Shown here piece after piece: positions 36,390-44,635 of a DNA stretch of 64,000 nt. The stretch lies in NCBI RefSeq assembly GCF_026965555.1, contig NZ_CP114040.1, forward strand, positions 10,328,001 through 10,392,000, read 5' to 3'. Position 1 is the stretch's first letter; every line of letters starts with the position of its first letter. Source of the stretch: Nannocystis punicea. Lineage in GTDB: Bacteria > Myxococcota_A > Polyangia > Nannocystales > Nannocystaceae. Made by a program: the position numbers and the translations under genes. The notes below the pieces were generated by a model. The model saw only the letters and a program-made list of their open reading frames with translations. It was not told where the DNA came from and did not search any database.

Positions 36390-37342
36390 CGGCGAGGACA
36401 ACGAGTCTGCCGCCTGCGCCGCGCGAACACCAGCAGCGGCAGCGCCCACGCCAGCGACTCGCGCTCGCGCGAGATCGCGCAACCCGTGGCCGGCTCGGCC
36501 ATCACCAGGCAGCCGCCGTCGGGGCAGTCGTCGGGCAGCAGGTCGGCACCTGTCTCTTCGCGCAGCCAGGTGAGGATCGGGTACGGCGCCCCGTACACGC
36601 TGTCGCCGGTGCCGCACGGGCGAACCCCGCGGGACGTCACGCCCGCCAGGCGGTACTCGCCGCTCGACAGGCGCACGAACGCCGGCCCGCCGGAGTCGCC
36701 GCCGCACGCGTCCTGGCCCTCGCCGCCGGCCCGGAACTCGCGCCGGCTCTTGCTGAACGTGTCGATCGGCGTGGTCATGATCCGCTTGTGACCGACGTCC
36801 GCGGTGGTCTGCAGCGGGTCCTCCTCCGCGTCGTGGACGGTGCCGAAGCCGACCACGTGGATCTCGTCGCCCACGTGCATCGTCTCGTCCCACTCGTCCT
36901 GCGTGGTGAGCGGCGGGATGATGTCGACGCCGTACGCGTCCTGGGCCAGGATCACATAGCCGAAATCCCACGCGTCGGACTTGCAGTCCTCGACGCAGGC
37001 CGTGGGGTAGATGCCGTAGCGCTCGACCCCGGCGATGCGCCGCTCGTCGTCGGTGTAGATCGAGTCGCCGAACACCACCGCCATCTCGGACAGCTTGGGC
37101 TCGTGCGACAGGCAGTGAGCGGCCGTCAGCACCACCCGCGGGGCCACCAGAGTGCCGGTGCACAGGCTCGCGGTCGACACGGTCTCCTGGCTGAGGATCG
37201 CCACCACCGAGGTCCACTCGTCGACCGGCACCTCCTCGCCGCCGACGATCGGCACCGGCCGCGGCGCCCCCGCGCCGAGCGGCAGTCCGCACAGGACGGA
37301 GAGCAGCGCCGCGGTCGGAAATGCGAGCATGGCCGCCAGCAT
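36386..37342 (-). CDS. Secreted trypsin-like serine protease with C-terminal membrane anchor
   Basis: 318 residues (ATG at 37330 possible). A signal peptide occupies 1-26 (LLSVLCGLPLGAGA). The chymotrypsin fold has its catalytic triad: His76 in LTAAHC, Asp126 in WDFGYVIL, Ser217 in GGDSGGP; IVGGEE (32-37) is the typical mature N-terminus. The C-terminus carries a Cys followed by a hydrophobic stretch and Arg-rich end (SLAWALPLLVFARRRR), resembling the MYXO-CTERM sorting signal. It is the first gene of a three-gene coupled run with the membrane and TIR-like genes. A palindrome copy encodes LREETGA. Confidence 0.9.
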   Translation of the reverse strand: MLAAMLAFPTAALLSVLCGLPLGAGAPRPVPIVGGEEVPVDEWTSVVAILSQETVSTASLCTGTLVAPRVVLTAAHCLSHEPKLSEMAVVFGDSIYTDDERRIAGVERYGIYPTACVEDCKSDAWDFGYVILAQDAYGVDIIPPLTTQDEWDETMHVGDEIHVVGFGTVHDAEEDPLQTTADVGHKRIMTTPIDTFSKSRREFRAGGEGQDACGGDSGGPAFVRLSSGEYRLAGVTSRGVRPCGTGDSVYGAPYPILTWLREETGADLLPDDCPDGGCLVMAEPATGCAISRERESLAWALPLLVFARRRRQTRCPRR

Positions 37343-37449
37343 ATCACTGCAACATCGTCCGCGCCCGCTCCGCGACGTCCGGGTTCGGCCCGGCCCCTTG
37401 CGGGCGGCCGCGCTCGCGGGTACTAGGCCTTCACTCCAAGGAGCGTCCC

Positions 37450-37938
37450 ATGTCCGTCGCCGTCGGCAGCCCCGCCCCCAACTTCGACCTCTTCGACAAC
37501 GCCAAGCAGCGCGTCGGCCTCGCCGGCCAGCGCGGCAAGACCGTCGTCCTCGCCTTCTTCCCGGCCGCCTTCACCGCCGTCTGCGAGAAGGAGCTGTGCT
37601 CCTTCCGCGACTCGCTGACCGCCCTCAACGACCTCAACGCCGCCGTGTTCGGCGTCTCGGTCGACGCGCCGTTCGCCAACAAGGCGTTCGCCGAGAAGAA
37701 CGGCCTCAATTTCCCGCTGCTGTCCGACTACGCCCGCGAGGCCGTGCGCGCCTACGGCGTCGCCCACGACGACTTCGCCGGCATGCCCGGCTACACCGCC
37801 GCCAAGCGCTCGGTGTTCGTGATCGACCCGCAGGGCGTGGTCCGCTACGCGTGGGTCGCCCCGAACCCGGGCGTCGAGCCGAACTACGACGAGGTCAAGG
37901 CCGCCGTCGCCCAGATCGGCGCCTCCTCGGCCTCCTGA
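37450..37938 (+). CDS. Peroxiredoxin (AhpC/TSA family)
   Basis: 162 residues from an ATG with a good AAGGAG. Thioredoxin fold: APNFDLFDN, VVLAFFPAAFTAVC with peroxidatic Cys45 and a second Cys50 (VCEKELC), FGVSVDAPFANKAF, and a VFVIDPQGVVRYAWV strand. It reduces hydrogen peroxide and organic peroxides in the cytoplasm. The spacing resembles PrxQ/AhpE-type enzymes. It is divergent from the protease, with about 107 bp for both promoters. Confidence 0.93.
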   Translation: MSVAVGSPAPNFDLFDNAKQRVGLAGQRGKTVVLAFFPAAFTAVCEKELCSFRDSLTALNDLNAAVFGVSVDAPFANKAFAEKNGLNFPLLSDYAREAVRAYGVAHDDFAGMPGYTAAKRSVFVIDPQGVVRYAWVAPNPGVEPNYDEVKAAVAQIGASSAS

Positions 37939-38034
37939 CCCGAGCGCGAGCCCGCCGGCGCCCGCGACGGCGCCCCCCGCCCGCTCGCGGCCCCGGCGCG
38001 CCTCATCCCTCCGCGCGGCCGGGTCGACCTCGGA

Positions 38035-38490
38035 CGCGCCGCTCGGGCCCCGCCCCGCACACCGCCCAGTCCTTCGTCCGCTCGGCCTCCTGGCCCTGTC
38101 GACCGACGCGCCGCTCGGGCCCCGCCCCGCACCCGTGCTTCGCCCGCTCGGCCTCCTGGCCCTGTCGACCGACGCGCCGCTCGGGCCCCGCCCCGCACCC
38201 GTGTGCTTCGCCCACTCGGCTCCTGGTCCTGTCGACCGACGCGCCGCTCGGGCCCCGCCCCGCACCCGTGTGCTTCGCCCCGCACCCCGGTGTGCTTCGT
38301 CCGCTCGGCCTCCTGGCCCTGTCGACCGACGCGCCGCTCGGGCCCCCCCCGCACCCGTGTGCTTCGCCCGCTCGGCCTCCTGGCCTTGTCTGTCGACCGA
38401 CGCGCCGCTCGGGCCCCGCCCCGCACCCGTGTGCTTCGCCCGCTCGGCCTCCTGGTCCTGTCTGTCGCCGACGCGCCGCTCGGGCCTCGC
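38035..38490. repeat. Tandem array of six 66-90 bp units plus a partial seventh
   Basis: Units start at 38035, 38107, 38173, 38240, 38330, 38401 and 38472 (partial), each beginning with CGCGCCGCTCGGGCCCCGCC and ending with a CCTGTCGACCGA-type junction. The unit starting at 38240 carries an internal duplication of about 23 bp. It lies in a gene-free gap (37939-38736). Long frames through it exist on both strands because of the high GC, but none has a plausible start or composition. Confidence 0.85.
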
Positions 38491-38736
38491 AGTCCTGCAT
38501 CCTCGCTCGCCTGGCTCCTCTGCGCGGTCCTGTCGTCCGCCGGGTCCTCGCTCGTGAGGGCGTCGTCGCTTGCCTGTACTTTTCACCATGTCCAAAGAGC
38601 CCTGTCTCTTCAGACATAACCCTGTCGCCGCCCGTCCACGTGGGCGGCAGCCCGACCTGCGTCGGCGCCGGGCATGCGCGCGACCACACGCGGCCGCTGC
38701 GCCAGCGGGCGCGCCGCCCGGAGTAAAGTGCCGGGG

Positions 38737-40557
38737 ATGAGCGCCCGTCCCGCCGAAGCCCGGCCGAGCGCCTTGATGCGCCGCCACGAAGTCTCCGAGC
38801 GCTCGCTCGCCGCCGCGCGCGACGAGCTCCGCACCCACTCACCCGCCTCTGCGCGGATCGATCTCCTCGCCCACCACGGACGCGCCCTCGCGGCCGCGAC
38901 GATCGATCCCCTCGCAAGCCGCGAGGGCTCGTCCTTGTCGACCGAGCTCGCAGCGCGCTCGAGCGCACGTCGGCGCCAGGCAAGGCACGACCGCCTCGTC
39001 GCGCTTCGGCCCTGCGCCTGCTCGCTGCTCGCAGTCGTGCTCGCGCCCGCCTGCTTCAGCGACGGCGGCTATCACCCGGCCGGCGCCGTCACCCTAACCA
39101 CCGGCGAGGACGACAGCACCACCGGCACCACCACCACCGGCACTACCACTGGGCCCGACGAGCCGGCGACCACCACCACCACCGGACCGCCGCCGCCCGA
39201 GTGCGGCGACGGCGTCGTCGATCCCGACACCGAGGCGTGCGACGACGGCAACCGCGACGACGGCGACGCCTGCCTCGGCACCTGCGTCGCGGCCGGCTGC
39301 GGCGACGGCGTCGTGTGGGTCGGCGTCGAGGACTGCGACCTCGGCGCGGACAACCACCCGACCGCGCCCGACACCTGCCGACCGACCTGCAAGTGGCCCG
39401 CGTGCGGCGACGGCGGCCTCTACGTCGGCCCGCTCGGCCCGGACCTCGAGCTGCCCACCGGCGACGAGAACATCGCCGGCGGAGACGACGCCCCGCGCAT
39501 GATCGGCGCCGCCGGGGACGGCAGCTTCGTCGTCACCTGGCGCGTCAGCGCCGGCTTCTTCGAACAGGTCCACGCCCGCCGCGTCGACCCCGAAGGCCTG
39601 CCGCTCGGCGAGGTCGTCCAGCTGGTCGAGCAGCCGCTCGTGCAGGTCCGCGATCCCGTGATCGCCGTCGCGCCGAACGGCGACTACGCGGTCGCGTGGC
39701 AGACCCTGCTCGAGAACAATCAGCTGTTCGTCCGCGGCGTCGCGAGCGACATGGCCGCCGAGAGCTTCAAGCTCACCGGCCTCGTCGGCTCCTCGCCCGC
39801 GCTCGCCCTCGATCCGTCGGGCGCGATGATCGCCGCCTGGCGCGCCGGCGGGCTCAAGAACACCACCCACGTCTACCTGCGCCGCTTCCCGCTGTTCACC
39901 GCGCCCGAGGCCCCGGCCGAGCAGGCGATCAGCGACCACCTGGCCGGCGTCGCCGGCTCGCCGACGATCGCCCTGCACCCCGACGGCCGCTTCCTCGTCG
40001 CCTGGAGCGACCCCGACGGCGCGATCGTCTTCCGCCGCTTCACCCCCGACCTCGTCGCCGGCCGGCTCGTCACCACCGGCCTCTCGGTCGGCGGCGGCGC
40101 CAACAACAGCGCCCTCGCGTGGACCGGCGCGGTCGTCCAGCCCGGCACCGACGCCGCGGTGATCGCCGGCCGCGACGTCGACGGTCACCTCGTGCTGCAG
40201 CGCTTCGACGCCGCCGACCTCCCGGCGGGCGTCGTCCAGATCGACGACGTCGACGCGCTCCACGTCCCGTTCGTCGACGTCGCCGCCGACCCGTGGGGCA
40301 ACCTGGCCGTCGCCTGGTCGGCCTGCGGCGCGCCCGGCGATCTCGCCCCGACCTGCGCCGACGTGACCTCGGTGTCCTCGTTCCGGTGGTTTTATTCCGA
40401 CCTCACCCCGCAGGCCCCTGCCGCCCAGGTCACCACCCGCAACGGCATGCCCCACCCGCTCTCGCTCGCGGTCGCCCCCACCGGCGCCGCCGCAGTCGCC
40501 CGGATCGAAGGCGACAAGGTCCTTCTAAATATGTCCCAATTGCAATGTCCTCTCTGA
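38737..40557 (+). CDS. Cys-rich lipoprotein, paralogue A, with disrupted N-terminus
   Basis: 606 residues from ATG 38737, the position equivalent to the start of the paralogue at 41180. The lipobox region (SLLAVVLAPAC-FSDGG) comes about 100 residues later, because about 260 bp of foreign GC-rich sequence lies between the start and the signal peptide (about 38752-39011). After the lipobox come a Thr-rich linker, two Cys-rich repeats (CGDGVVDPDTEACDDGN, CGDGVVWVGVEDC) and a repetitive C-terminal part (FVVTWRVSA, YAVAWQTLLE, AIAVAPNG-type blades) that resembles a propeller. As annotated, export may fail unless translation starts nearer the lipobox. The last residues (NMSQLQCPL) are palindrome-derived. 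Confidence 0.75.
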   Translation: MSARPAEARPSALMRRHEVSERSLAAARDELRTHSPASARIDLLAHHGRALAAATIDPLASREGSSLSTELAARSSARRRQARHDRLVALRPCACSLLAVVLAPACFSDGGYHPAGAVTLTTGEDDSTTGTTTTGTTTGPDEPATTTTTGPPPPECGDGVVDPDTEACDDGNRDDGDACLGTCVAAGCGDGVVWVGVEDCDLGADNHPTAPDTCRPTCKWPACGDGGLYVGPLGPDLELPTGDENIAGGDDAPRMIGAAGDGSFVVTWRVSAGFFEQVHARRVDPEGLPLGEVVQLVEQPLVQVRDPVIAVAPNGDYAVAWQTLLENNQLFVRGVASDMAAESFKLTGLVGSSPALALDPSGAMIAAWRAGGLKNTTHVYLRRFPLFTAPEAPAEQAISDHLAGVAGSPTIALHPDGRFLVAWSDPDGAIVFRRFTPDLVAGRLVTTGLSVGGGANNSALAWTGAVVQPGTDAAVIAGRDVDGHLVLQRFDAADLPAGVVQIDDVDALHVPFVDVAADPWGNLAVAWSACGAPGDLAPTCADVTSVSSFRWFYSDLTPQAPAAQVTTRNGMPHPLSLAVAPTGAAAVARIEGDKVLLNMSQLQCPL

Positions 40558-40593
40558 CATTGCTCAAAGGTCATGTCCAAAAGGGCACATGAC
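40534..40593. repeat. Palindrome group at and after the end of paralogue A
   Basis: ATGTCCCAATTGCAATGTCC, CTCTCTGACATTG and CATGTCCAAAAGGGCACATG follow one another. The first part overlaps the coding end, so the terminal residues of the protein come from it. Confidence 0.5.
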
Positions 40594-40717
40594 GACACGC
40601 CTCGGCGCTGCCTGCATGCGCCGGATCGAGGACCTCCCCGGCGGAGCGTGGATCTCAGGGTGTCCGATCCCCTTCGTGCGCAAGCACGGAGCGTCGCCAG
40701 CAACGAACCCGTATTCG

Positions 40718-41020
40718 TCGCCTCGCTGTGCCCGCAGTGATGCACGAGCGCCGTGGTCACGCTCGCGTCGGCGAGCCGCGCGAGCGCGGGCGTCGTCGGC
40801 ACCGGACCCGGGCCTTCCTCGCCTCGCTGTGCCCGCAGTGATGCACGAGCGCCGTGGTCACGCACCCGTCGGCTCGCCGTGCGCGAGCGCGGCGCGTCGT
40901 CGGCGACGGACCGGGCCTTCCTCGCCTCGCTGTGCCTGCAGCGGCCGTGCATGAGCGTCGTGGTCCCGCACGCGTCGGCTCGCTGCGCACAGCGATCGCC
41001 GTACACGGGCGTCGTGCCCG
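40718..41020. repeat. Three tandem units of about 102 bp
   Basis: Units start at 40718, 40819 and 40922 with TCGCCTCGCTGTGCC[CT]GCAG, followed by GATGCACGAGCGCCGTGGTCAC and a Cys/Gly-type GTCGGC..GAGCGCGG segment; the third is more diverged. It lies between the two paralogous lipoprotein genes. No gene was found in 40594-41179. Confidence 0.8.
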
Positions 41021-41179
41021 CCGCTGCCCGGCCGCGTTCTTCCCGGCAGCATCACCTGTCCGCAGTCACATTTCCCTCGAGACATGTCCCTTGCGACCCG
41101 GCGCGGCCTCGCGCAGGCGCGAGCGGAGACACACGCAGCCCGGCCCGCGGCGGCGGCGGACCGGGGTAAGCTCCCGGGC

Positions 41180-42751
41180 ATGTCGACCCGGGCGATCGCC
41201 GGAGCCGGAGCGCTGGTCCTCGCCTGCGCCGGCGTGGCCTGCTTCAGCGACGGCGGCCTGCACACCGGCGGCCCCGCGAGCACGACCACCACGAGCACGA
41301 CCACCACGACCGGCACCACCGTCGAGCTCACCACCGGCGAGCCGACGACCACCTCCGCCTCGACCACCACCGGCGAGCCCCCGCCGTTCTGCGGCGACGG
41401 CCAGCTCGACCCGGGCGAGCAGTGCGACGACGGCGACGACGACGACGGCGACGCCTGCCGCACCGACTGCCAGGTTGCGAGCTGCGGCGACGGCGTCGTT
41501 CAGCGCGGCGTCGAGGAGTGCGACGACGGGCCGGCCAATCACCCGAGCGAGCCGACCGCCTGTCGGCCCGACTGTCACAAGCCCGCGTGCGGCGACGGGG
41601 CCCTGTACATCGGCCCGCTCGGCCCGCCCGTCATCGCCGCCAGCGAGCCCACCGCGGAGCAGAGCGACGACGTCCCGCGGGCGATCGGCGTCGACGCCCA
41701 GGGCACCTTCTCGGTCGTGTGGCGGGTCAACGCCCTCGTCGATCGCCTCGACGTCCAGACGGTCGCCGCCGACGGCACCCTCGTCGGCGCGCCGCTCGAC
41801 CTCGCCGACCCACCGTCCCAGGTCCTGCGCGACCCGGTGATCGCAGTCTCGCCGGTCGGCGACCTCGCCCTCGCGTGGGAGATCAACGCCAACAACGACG
41901 ACATCCTCGTCCGCGGCGTCGTCGCCGGCGTCGCCGAGCCCGGCATGAACGCTCTGGTCGCCAAGAACCCGATCCAGCAGTCCCCCGCGATCGCGCTCGA
42001 CGACGCCGGCCGGCTCACGCTCGCCTACGTCGGCGCGGTGCTGCCCAACCTCTCGCAGGTCTATGTCCGCCGGATCGCCAACTTCGATCCCGCATCGCCG
42101 CCCGAGTTTGCGATCAGCGAGCACGACGTCGGCGTCCCCGGCCCGCCCACGGTCGCGACCTGGCCCGACGGCGCCTTCGTGGTCGCCTGGGGCGATCCCG
42201 GCGGCGCGATCGTCTACCGCCGCTTCACCGTCGACGGCGTCCCCGGGCCCGTCGTCGCCAGCGGCCTCCGGACCGGCGGGATCGCCCTCACCGGCAGCGC
42301 CAACCCGTGGAGCGGCCTCGCGGTGACACCCGATCTCCGCGTCGTGCTCGGCGGTATCGGCGACGACGGCCTCGTCGATCTGCAGACCTTCGACCCTGCC
42401 GACGTCCCGCAGTCGATCGTCGCCGTCTCCGAGGCGCCACGCATGCACGCCCCGTTCGTCGACCTCGGCAGCGACGCGTGGGGCAACCTCGCGGTCGCCT
42501 GGGCCGAGTGCGGCGACGCCGACGCGCCGGCGACCGAGGATTGCAGCGCCCTCGCCTCCGACCTGCGGCTGCGGTGGTTCCGCGCCGACCTCACCCCGCA
42601 CACGCCGGTCACCGCGGTGCACAGCACCATGGTCGGCGCCCCGCCGGCCTTCGGCGTCGCCGTCGCGCCCTCGGGGATCACCGGCGTCACCTACCTCGCC
42701 GGCGACGACGTCGTCGTCCGCGTCGCCGGGCTCGCCTGCCCGGCCCCGTGA
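41180..42751 (+). CDS. Cys-rich lipoprotein, paralogue B (intact signal peptide)
   Basis: 523 residues; compact signal MSTRAIAGAGALVLACAGVAC followed by FSDGG, exactly as after the lipobox of paralogue A. It has a Thr-rich linker (residues 30-70), two myxobacterial Cys-rich repeats (CGDGQLDPGEQCDDGDDD, CGDGVVQRGVEECDDG), then a CGDGALYIGPLGP motif shared with A and a repeat region (FSVVWRVNAL, LALAWEIN, WGNLAVAWAECG). Likely surface-exposed. The pair shows what the ancestral N-terminus looked like before the insertion in A. Confidence 0.87.
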   Translation: MSTRAIAGAGALVLACAGVACFSDGGLHTGGPASTTTTSTTTTTGTTVELTTGEPTTTSASTTTGEPPPFCGDGQLDPGEQCDDGDDDDGDACRTDCQVASCGDGVVQRGVEECDDGPANHPSEPTACRPDCHKPACGDGALYIGPLGPPVIAASEPTAEQSDDVPRAIGVDAQGTFSVVWRVNALVDRLDVQTVAADGTLVGAPLDLADPPSQVLRDPVIAVSPVGDLALAWEINANNDDILVRGVVAGVAEPGMNALVAKNPIQQSPAIALDDAGRLTLAYVGAVLPNLSQVYVRRIANFDPASPPEFAISEHDVGVPGPPTVATWPDGAFVVAWGDPGGAIVYRRFTVDGVPGPVVASGLRTGGIALTGSANPWSGLAVTPDLRVVLGGIGDDGLVDLQTFDPADVPQSIVAVSEAPRMHAPFVDLGSDAWGNLAVAWAECGDADAPATEDCSALASDLRLRWFRADLTPHTPVTAVHSTMVGAPPAFGVAVAPSGITGVTYLAGDDVVVRVAGLACPAP

Positions 42752-42776
42752 TACCGTCGCCGTTTCACGCCGATCG

Positions 42777-43796
42777 ATGCACGCGGGCCGTCATTATCCC
42801 CTCAAGCACGTCATCCTGTGGACCCGGCGCGAGACCCTCGCCTTCGCCGTCATCGCCGCCGTCCCGACCGTCCTTTACGTCGTCGCCGGCTTCACCTGGC
42901 TGACCGTCCCGTGGCTGCCGATCGCCCTCATCGGCACCGCGGTGGCCTTCATCACCGGCTTCAAGAACAACGCCTCCTACGGCCGGCTGTGGGAGGCGCG
43001 GCAGATCTGGGGCGGCATCGTCAACACCAGCCGCTCGTTCGGCGTCATGGCCTGTGATTACCTGCTCCAAGAGCCAGGTCACTCCGGCGCCGCGATCGAC
43101 TTCCAGGCGCTCCGCGACGGCCTGATCGCGCGGCACATCGCCTGGCTGACCGCCCTGCGGTTCCAGCTGCGGGAGCCGCGGGCGTGGGAGAACATCGGCC
43201 TCACCCACAACGTGGAGTATCGCCGGCACTACCAGATCCCCGAGCGGGACAGCGACTACCTCGGCATCGAGCTCGGCAAGCTGCTCGGCGGGGCCGACTG
43301 CGCCGCGATCCTCGCCGCCAAGAACCCCGCCGCGCAGCTGCTGGCCCAGCAGTCGCACGCGCTCCGGGCCCTGCGCGAGCGCGGCCTGTTGTCCGACTAC
43401 CGCCACGTCGCCCTCACCCGCGTCCTCGCCGAGCTCTACGAGCACCAGGGCAAGTGCGAGCGGATCAAGAACTTCCCCTACCCGCGGCAGTTCGCCACCT
43501 TGAACCTCCTGTTCGTGTGGCTGTTCATCACCCTGGTCCCGCTCGGCCTGCTGCAGGAGTTCTCGAAGCTCGGCGACGGCTTCGTGTGGTTCACGATCCC
43601 CGCCGGCGTGGTCGTGGCGTGGGTGTTCCACACCATGGACAAGATCGGCGAGAGCTCGGAGAACCCGTTCGAGGGCGGGCCGAACGACGTCCCGATCACC
43701 GCGATCGCGCGGGCCATCGAGATCGACCTGCGCGAGATGCTGGGCCAGGACGACATCCCGCCGCCGCTGCAGCCGCGCGGCGAGATCTTGATGTAA
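42777..43796 (+). CDS. Bestrophin-family (UPF0187) channel protein
   Basis: 339 residues. N-terminal helices (TLAFAVIAAVPTVLYVVAGF, LPIALIGTAVAFITGFKNN) are followed by the conserved N-A-S-Y-G-R-L-W-E-A-R motif. A cytoplasmic helical part comes next, then helices at about 245-285 (FATLNLLFVWLFITLVPLG, FVWFTIPAGVVVAWVFHTMD) and the family ending I-G-E-S-S-E-N-P-F-E. Bacterial members form pentameric anion or cation channels. A palindrome-like segment (CTGCTCCAAGAGCCAGG) lies in frame near 43063. Confidence 0.9.
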   Translation: MHAGRHYPLKHVILWTRRETLAFAVIAAVPTVLYVVAGFTWLTVPWLPIALIGTAVAFITGFKNNASYGRLWEARQIWGGIVNTSRSFGVMACDYLLQEPGHSGAAIDFQALRDGLIARHIAWLTALRFQLREPRAWENIGLTHNVEYRRHYQIPERDSDYLGIELGKLLGGADCAAILAAKNPAAQLLAQQSHALRALRERGLLSDYRHVALTRVLAELYEHQGKCERIKNFPYPRQFATLNLLFVWLFITLVPLGLLQEFSKLGDGFVWFTIPAGVVVAWVFHTMDKIGESSENPFEGGPNDVPITAIARAIEIDLREMLGQDDIPPPLQPRGEILM

Positions 43797-43813
43797 TTTT
43801 GACAATGTTTAGA

Positions 43814-43831
43814 CCTGTCCCGACGGACAGG
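43814..43831. terminator. Perfect palindrome at a convergent junction
   Basis: CCTGTCC-CGAC-GGACAGG, 7-bp arms with a 4-nt loop, lies in the 39-bp gap between the bestrophin stop (+) and the next gene's stop (-). It is the minimal form of the dispersed element. Confidence 0.6.
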
Positions 43832-43835
43832 CGAT

Positions 43836-44312
43836 TCACACCAGCAGCTCGGGATCGTCGGGGAACAGGCGCGCGGCGATGGCGGCGGCGCGTGACGACT
43901 CGCGCGGCAGCTCGAACACCATCACCTGGCCGTCGGCCACCGCGATCGACCACACCAGGCGCTCGTCGCCGCAATACGTGCGGAGCAGCTCGGCCTCGTC
44001 GCGGCCGGCCAGCACCTCGGAGAAGTTGGGCCCCATCGTCAGCGCCAGGCGCTCGATCACGTAGGCGTGGACGCCGGGCCAGGTGCCCTTGTAGCCGCGC
44101 TCGGCCGCGTCGAGCAGGCGCGCGTCGGTGGTCCCGAGCGCCAGCGCCAGCCGCTCGCGGAAGTCGACCGGGGCGTCGGCCGGCGGCGGCGTCACGACCT
44201 CGACGTCGATCGGCAGCTCGAGCTCGTCCGTCTGCGCCAGCCGGCGCAGCAGGATCGGCGCCGACGGGGTGCGGTCGCGCCGCGGGCGGGGTTGTCGTTC
44301 CATCGGTTCCAT
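43836..44312 (-). CDS. Hypothetical cytoplasmic protein
   Basis: 158 residues from ATG 44312, chosen for its strong AGAGAGGA ribosome binding site. A Pro/Arg-rich N-terminus (residues 1-35) precedes a globular part with recurring landmarks (LPIDVEVVTPPP, DFRERLALALGTTDARLLDAA, WPGVHAYVIERLAL, ELLRTYCGDERLVWSIAVAD). No membrane helix, signal or family recognised. Confidence 0.65.
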   Translation of the reverse strand: MEPMERQPRPRRDRTPSAPILLRRLAQTDELELPIDVEVVTPPPADAPVDFRERLALALGTTDARLLDAAERGYKGTWPGVHAYVIERLALTMGPNFSEVLAGRDEAELLRTYCGDERLVWSIAVADGQVMVFELPRESSRAAAIAARLFPDDPELLV

Positions 44313-44635
44313 CGCTTCCTCTCTCCGGTCCGCGCAGGAGGGACCCGCATCGGACGCATGTCCATGCAATGATCCATTTCCACGTGCGAGCAATCCGCAA
44401 ACCGCTCGAATGCGCGACCCGCCCCCTGGCCCAGCCGCTCGATCGCGGCGCAGACGGCGATAATCACCGTTCAGACGCGTTCTGCGGCCTGTGCGAGTTG
44501 CGCACGCGGGCGCACGGGTGTGACCAATCGCGCGCGGCCCGCCGGCGGCGAAGACCGCGGAGTCCACGTCACACCCATCACATTCGCGGCGAATCAGCGG
44601 ACCGCGCCCGACGTTTCTCCGCTCCCCGCTCGCGG
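44313..44635. other. 323-bp gap with a 9-bp inverted repeat
   Basis: No gene seen. GGGTGTGAC (44516-44524) and GTCACACCC (44568-44576) are exact inverted copies 43 nt apart. They could be paired operator half-sites or a weak hairpin for the minus-strand genes on either side. Confidence 0.35.

Noticed and set aside
38035..38490. Possible origin of replication or attachment site at the tandem repeats
   Set aside because: No DnaA boxes, AT-rich stretch, integrase or tRNA target is present.
37423..38838. Frame across the 38-kb tandem repeats encoding repeated Gly/Arg/Ala units
   Set aside because: Repeats give open frames on several strands at once; no start, signal or family match supports translation.
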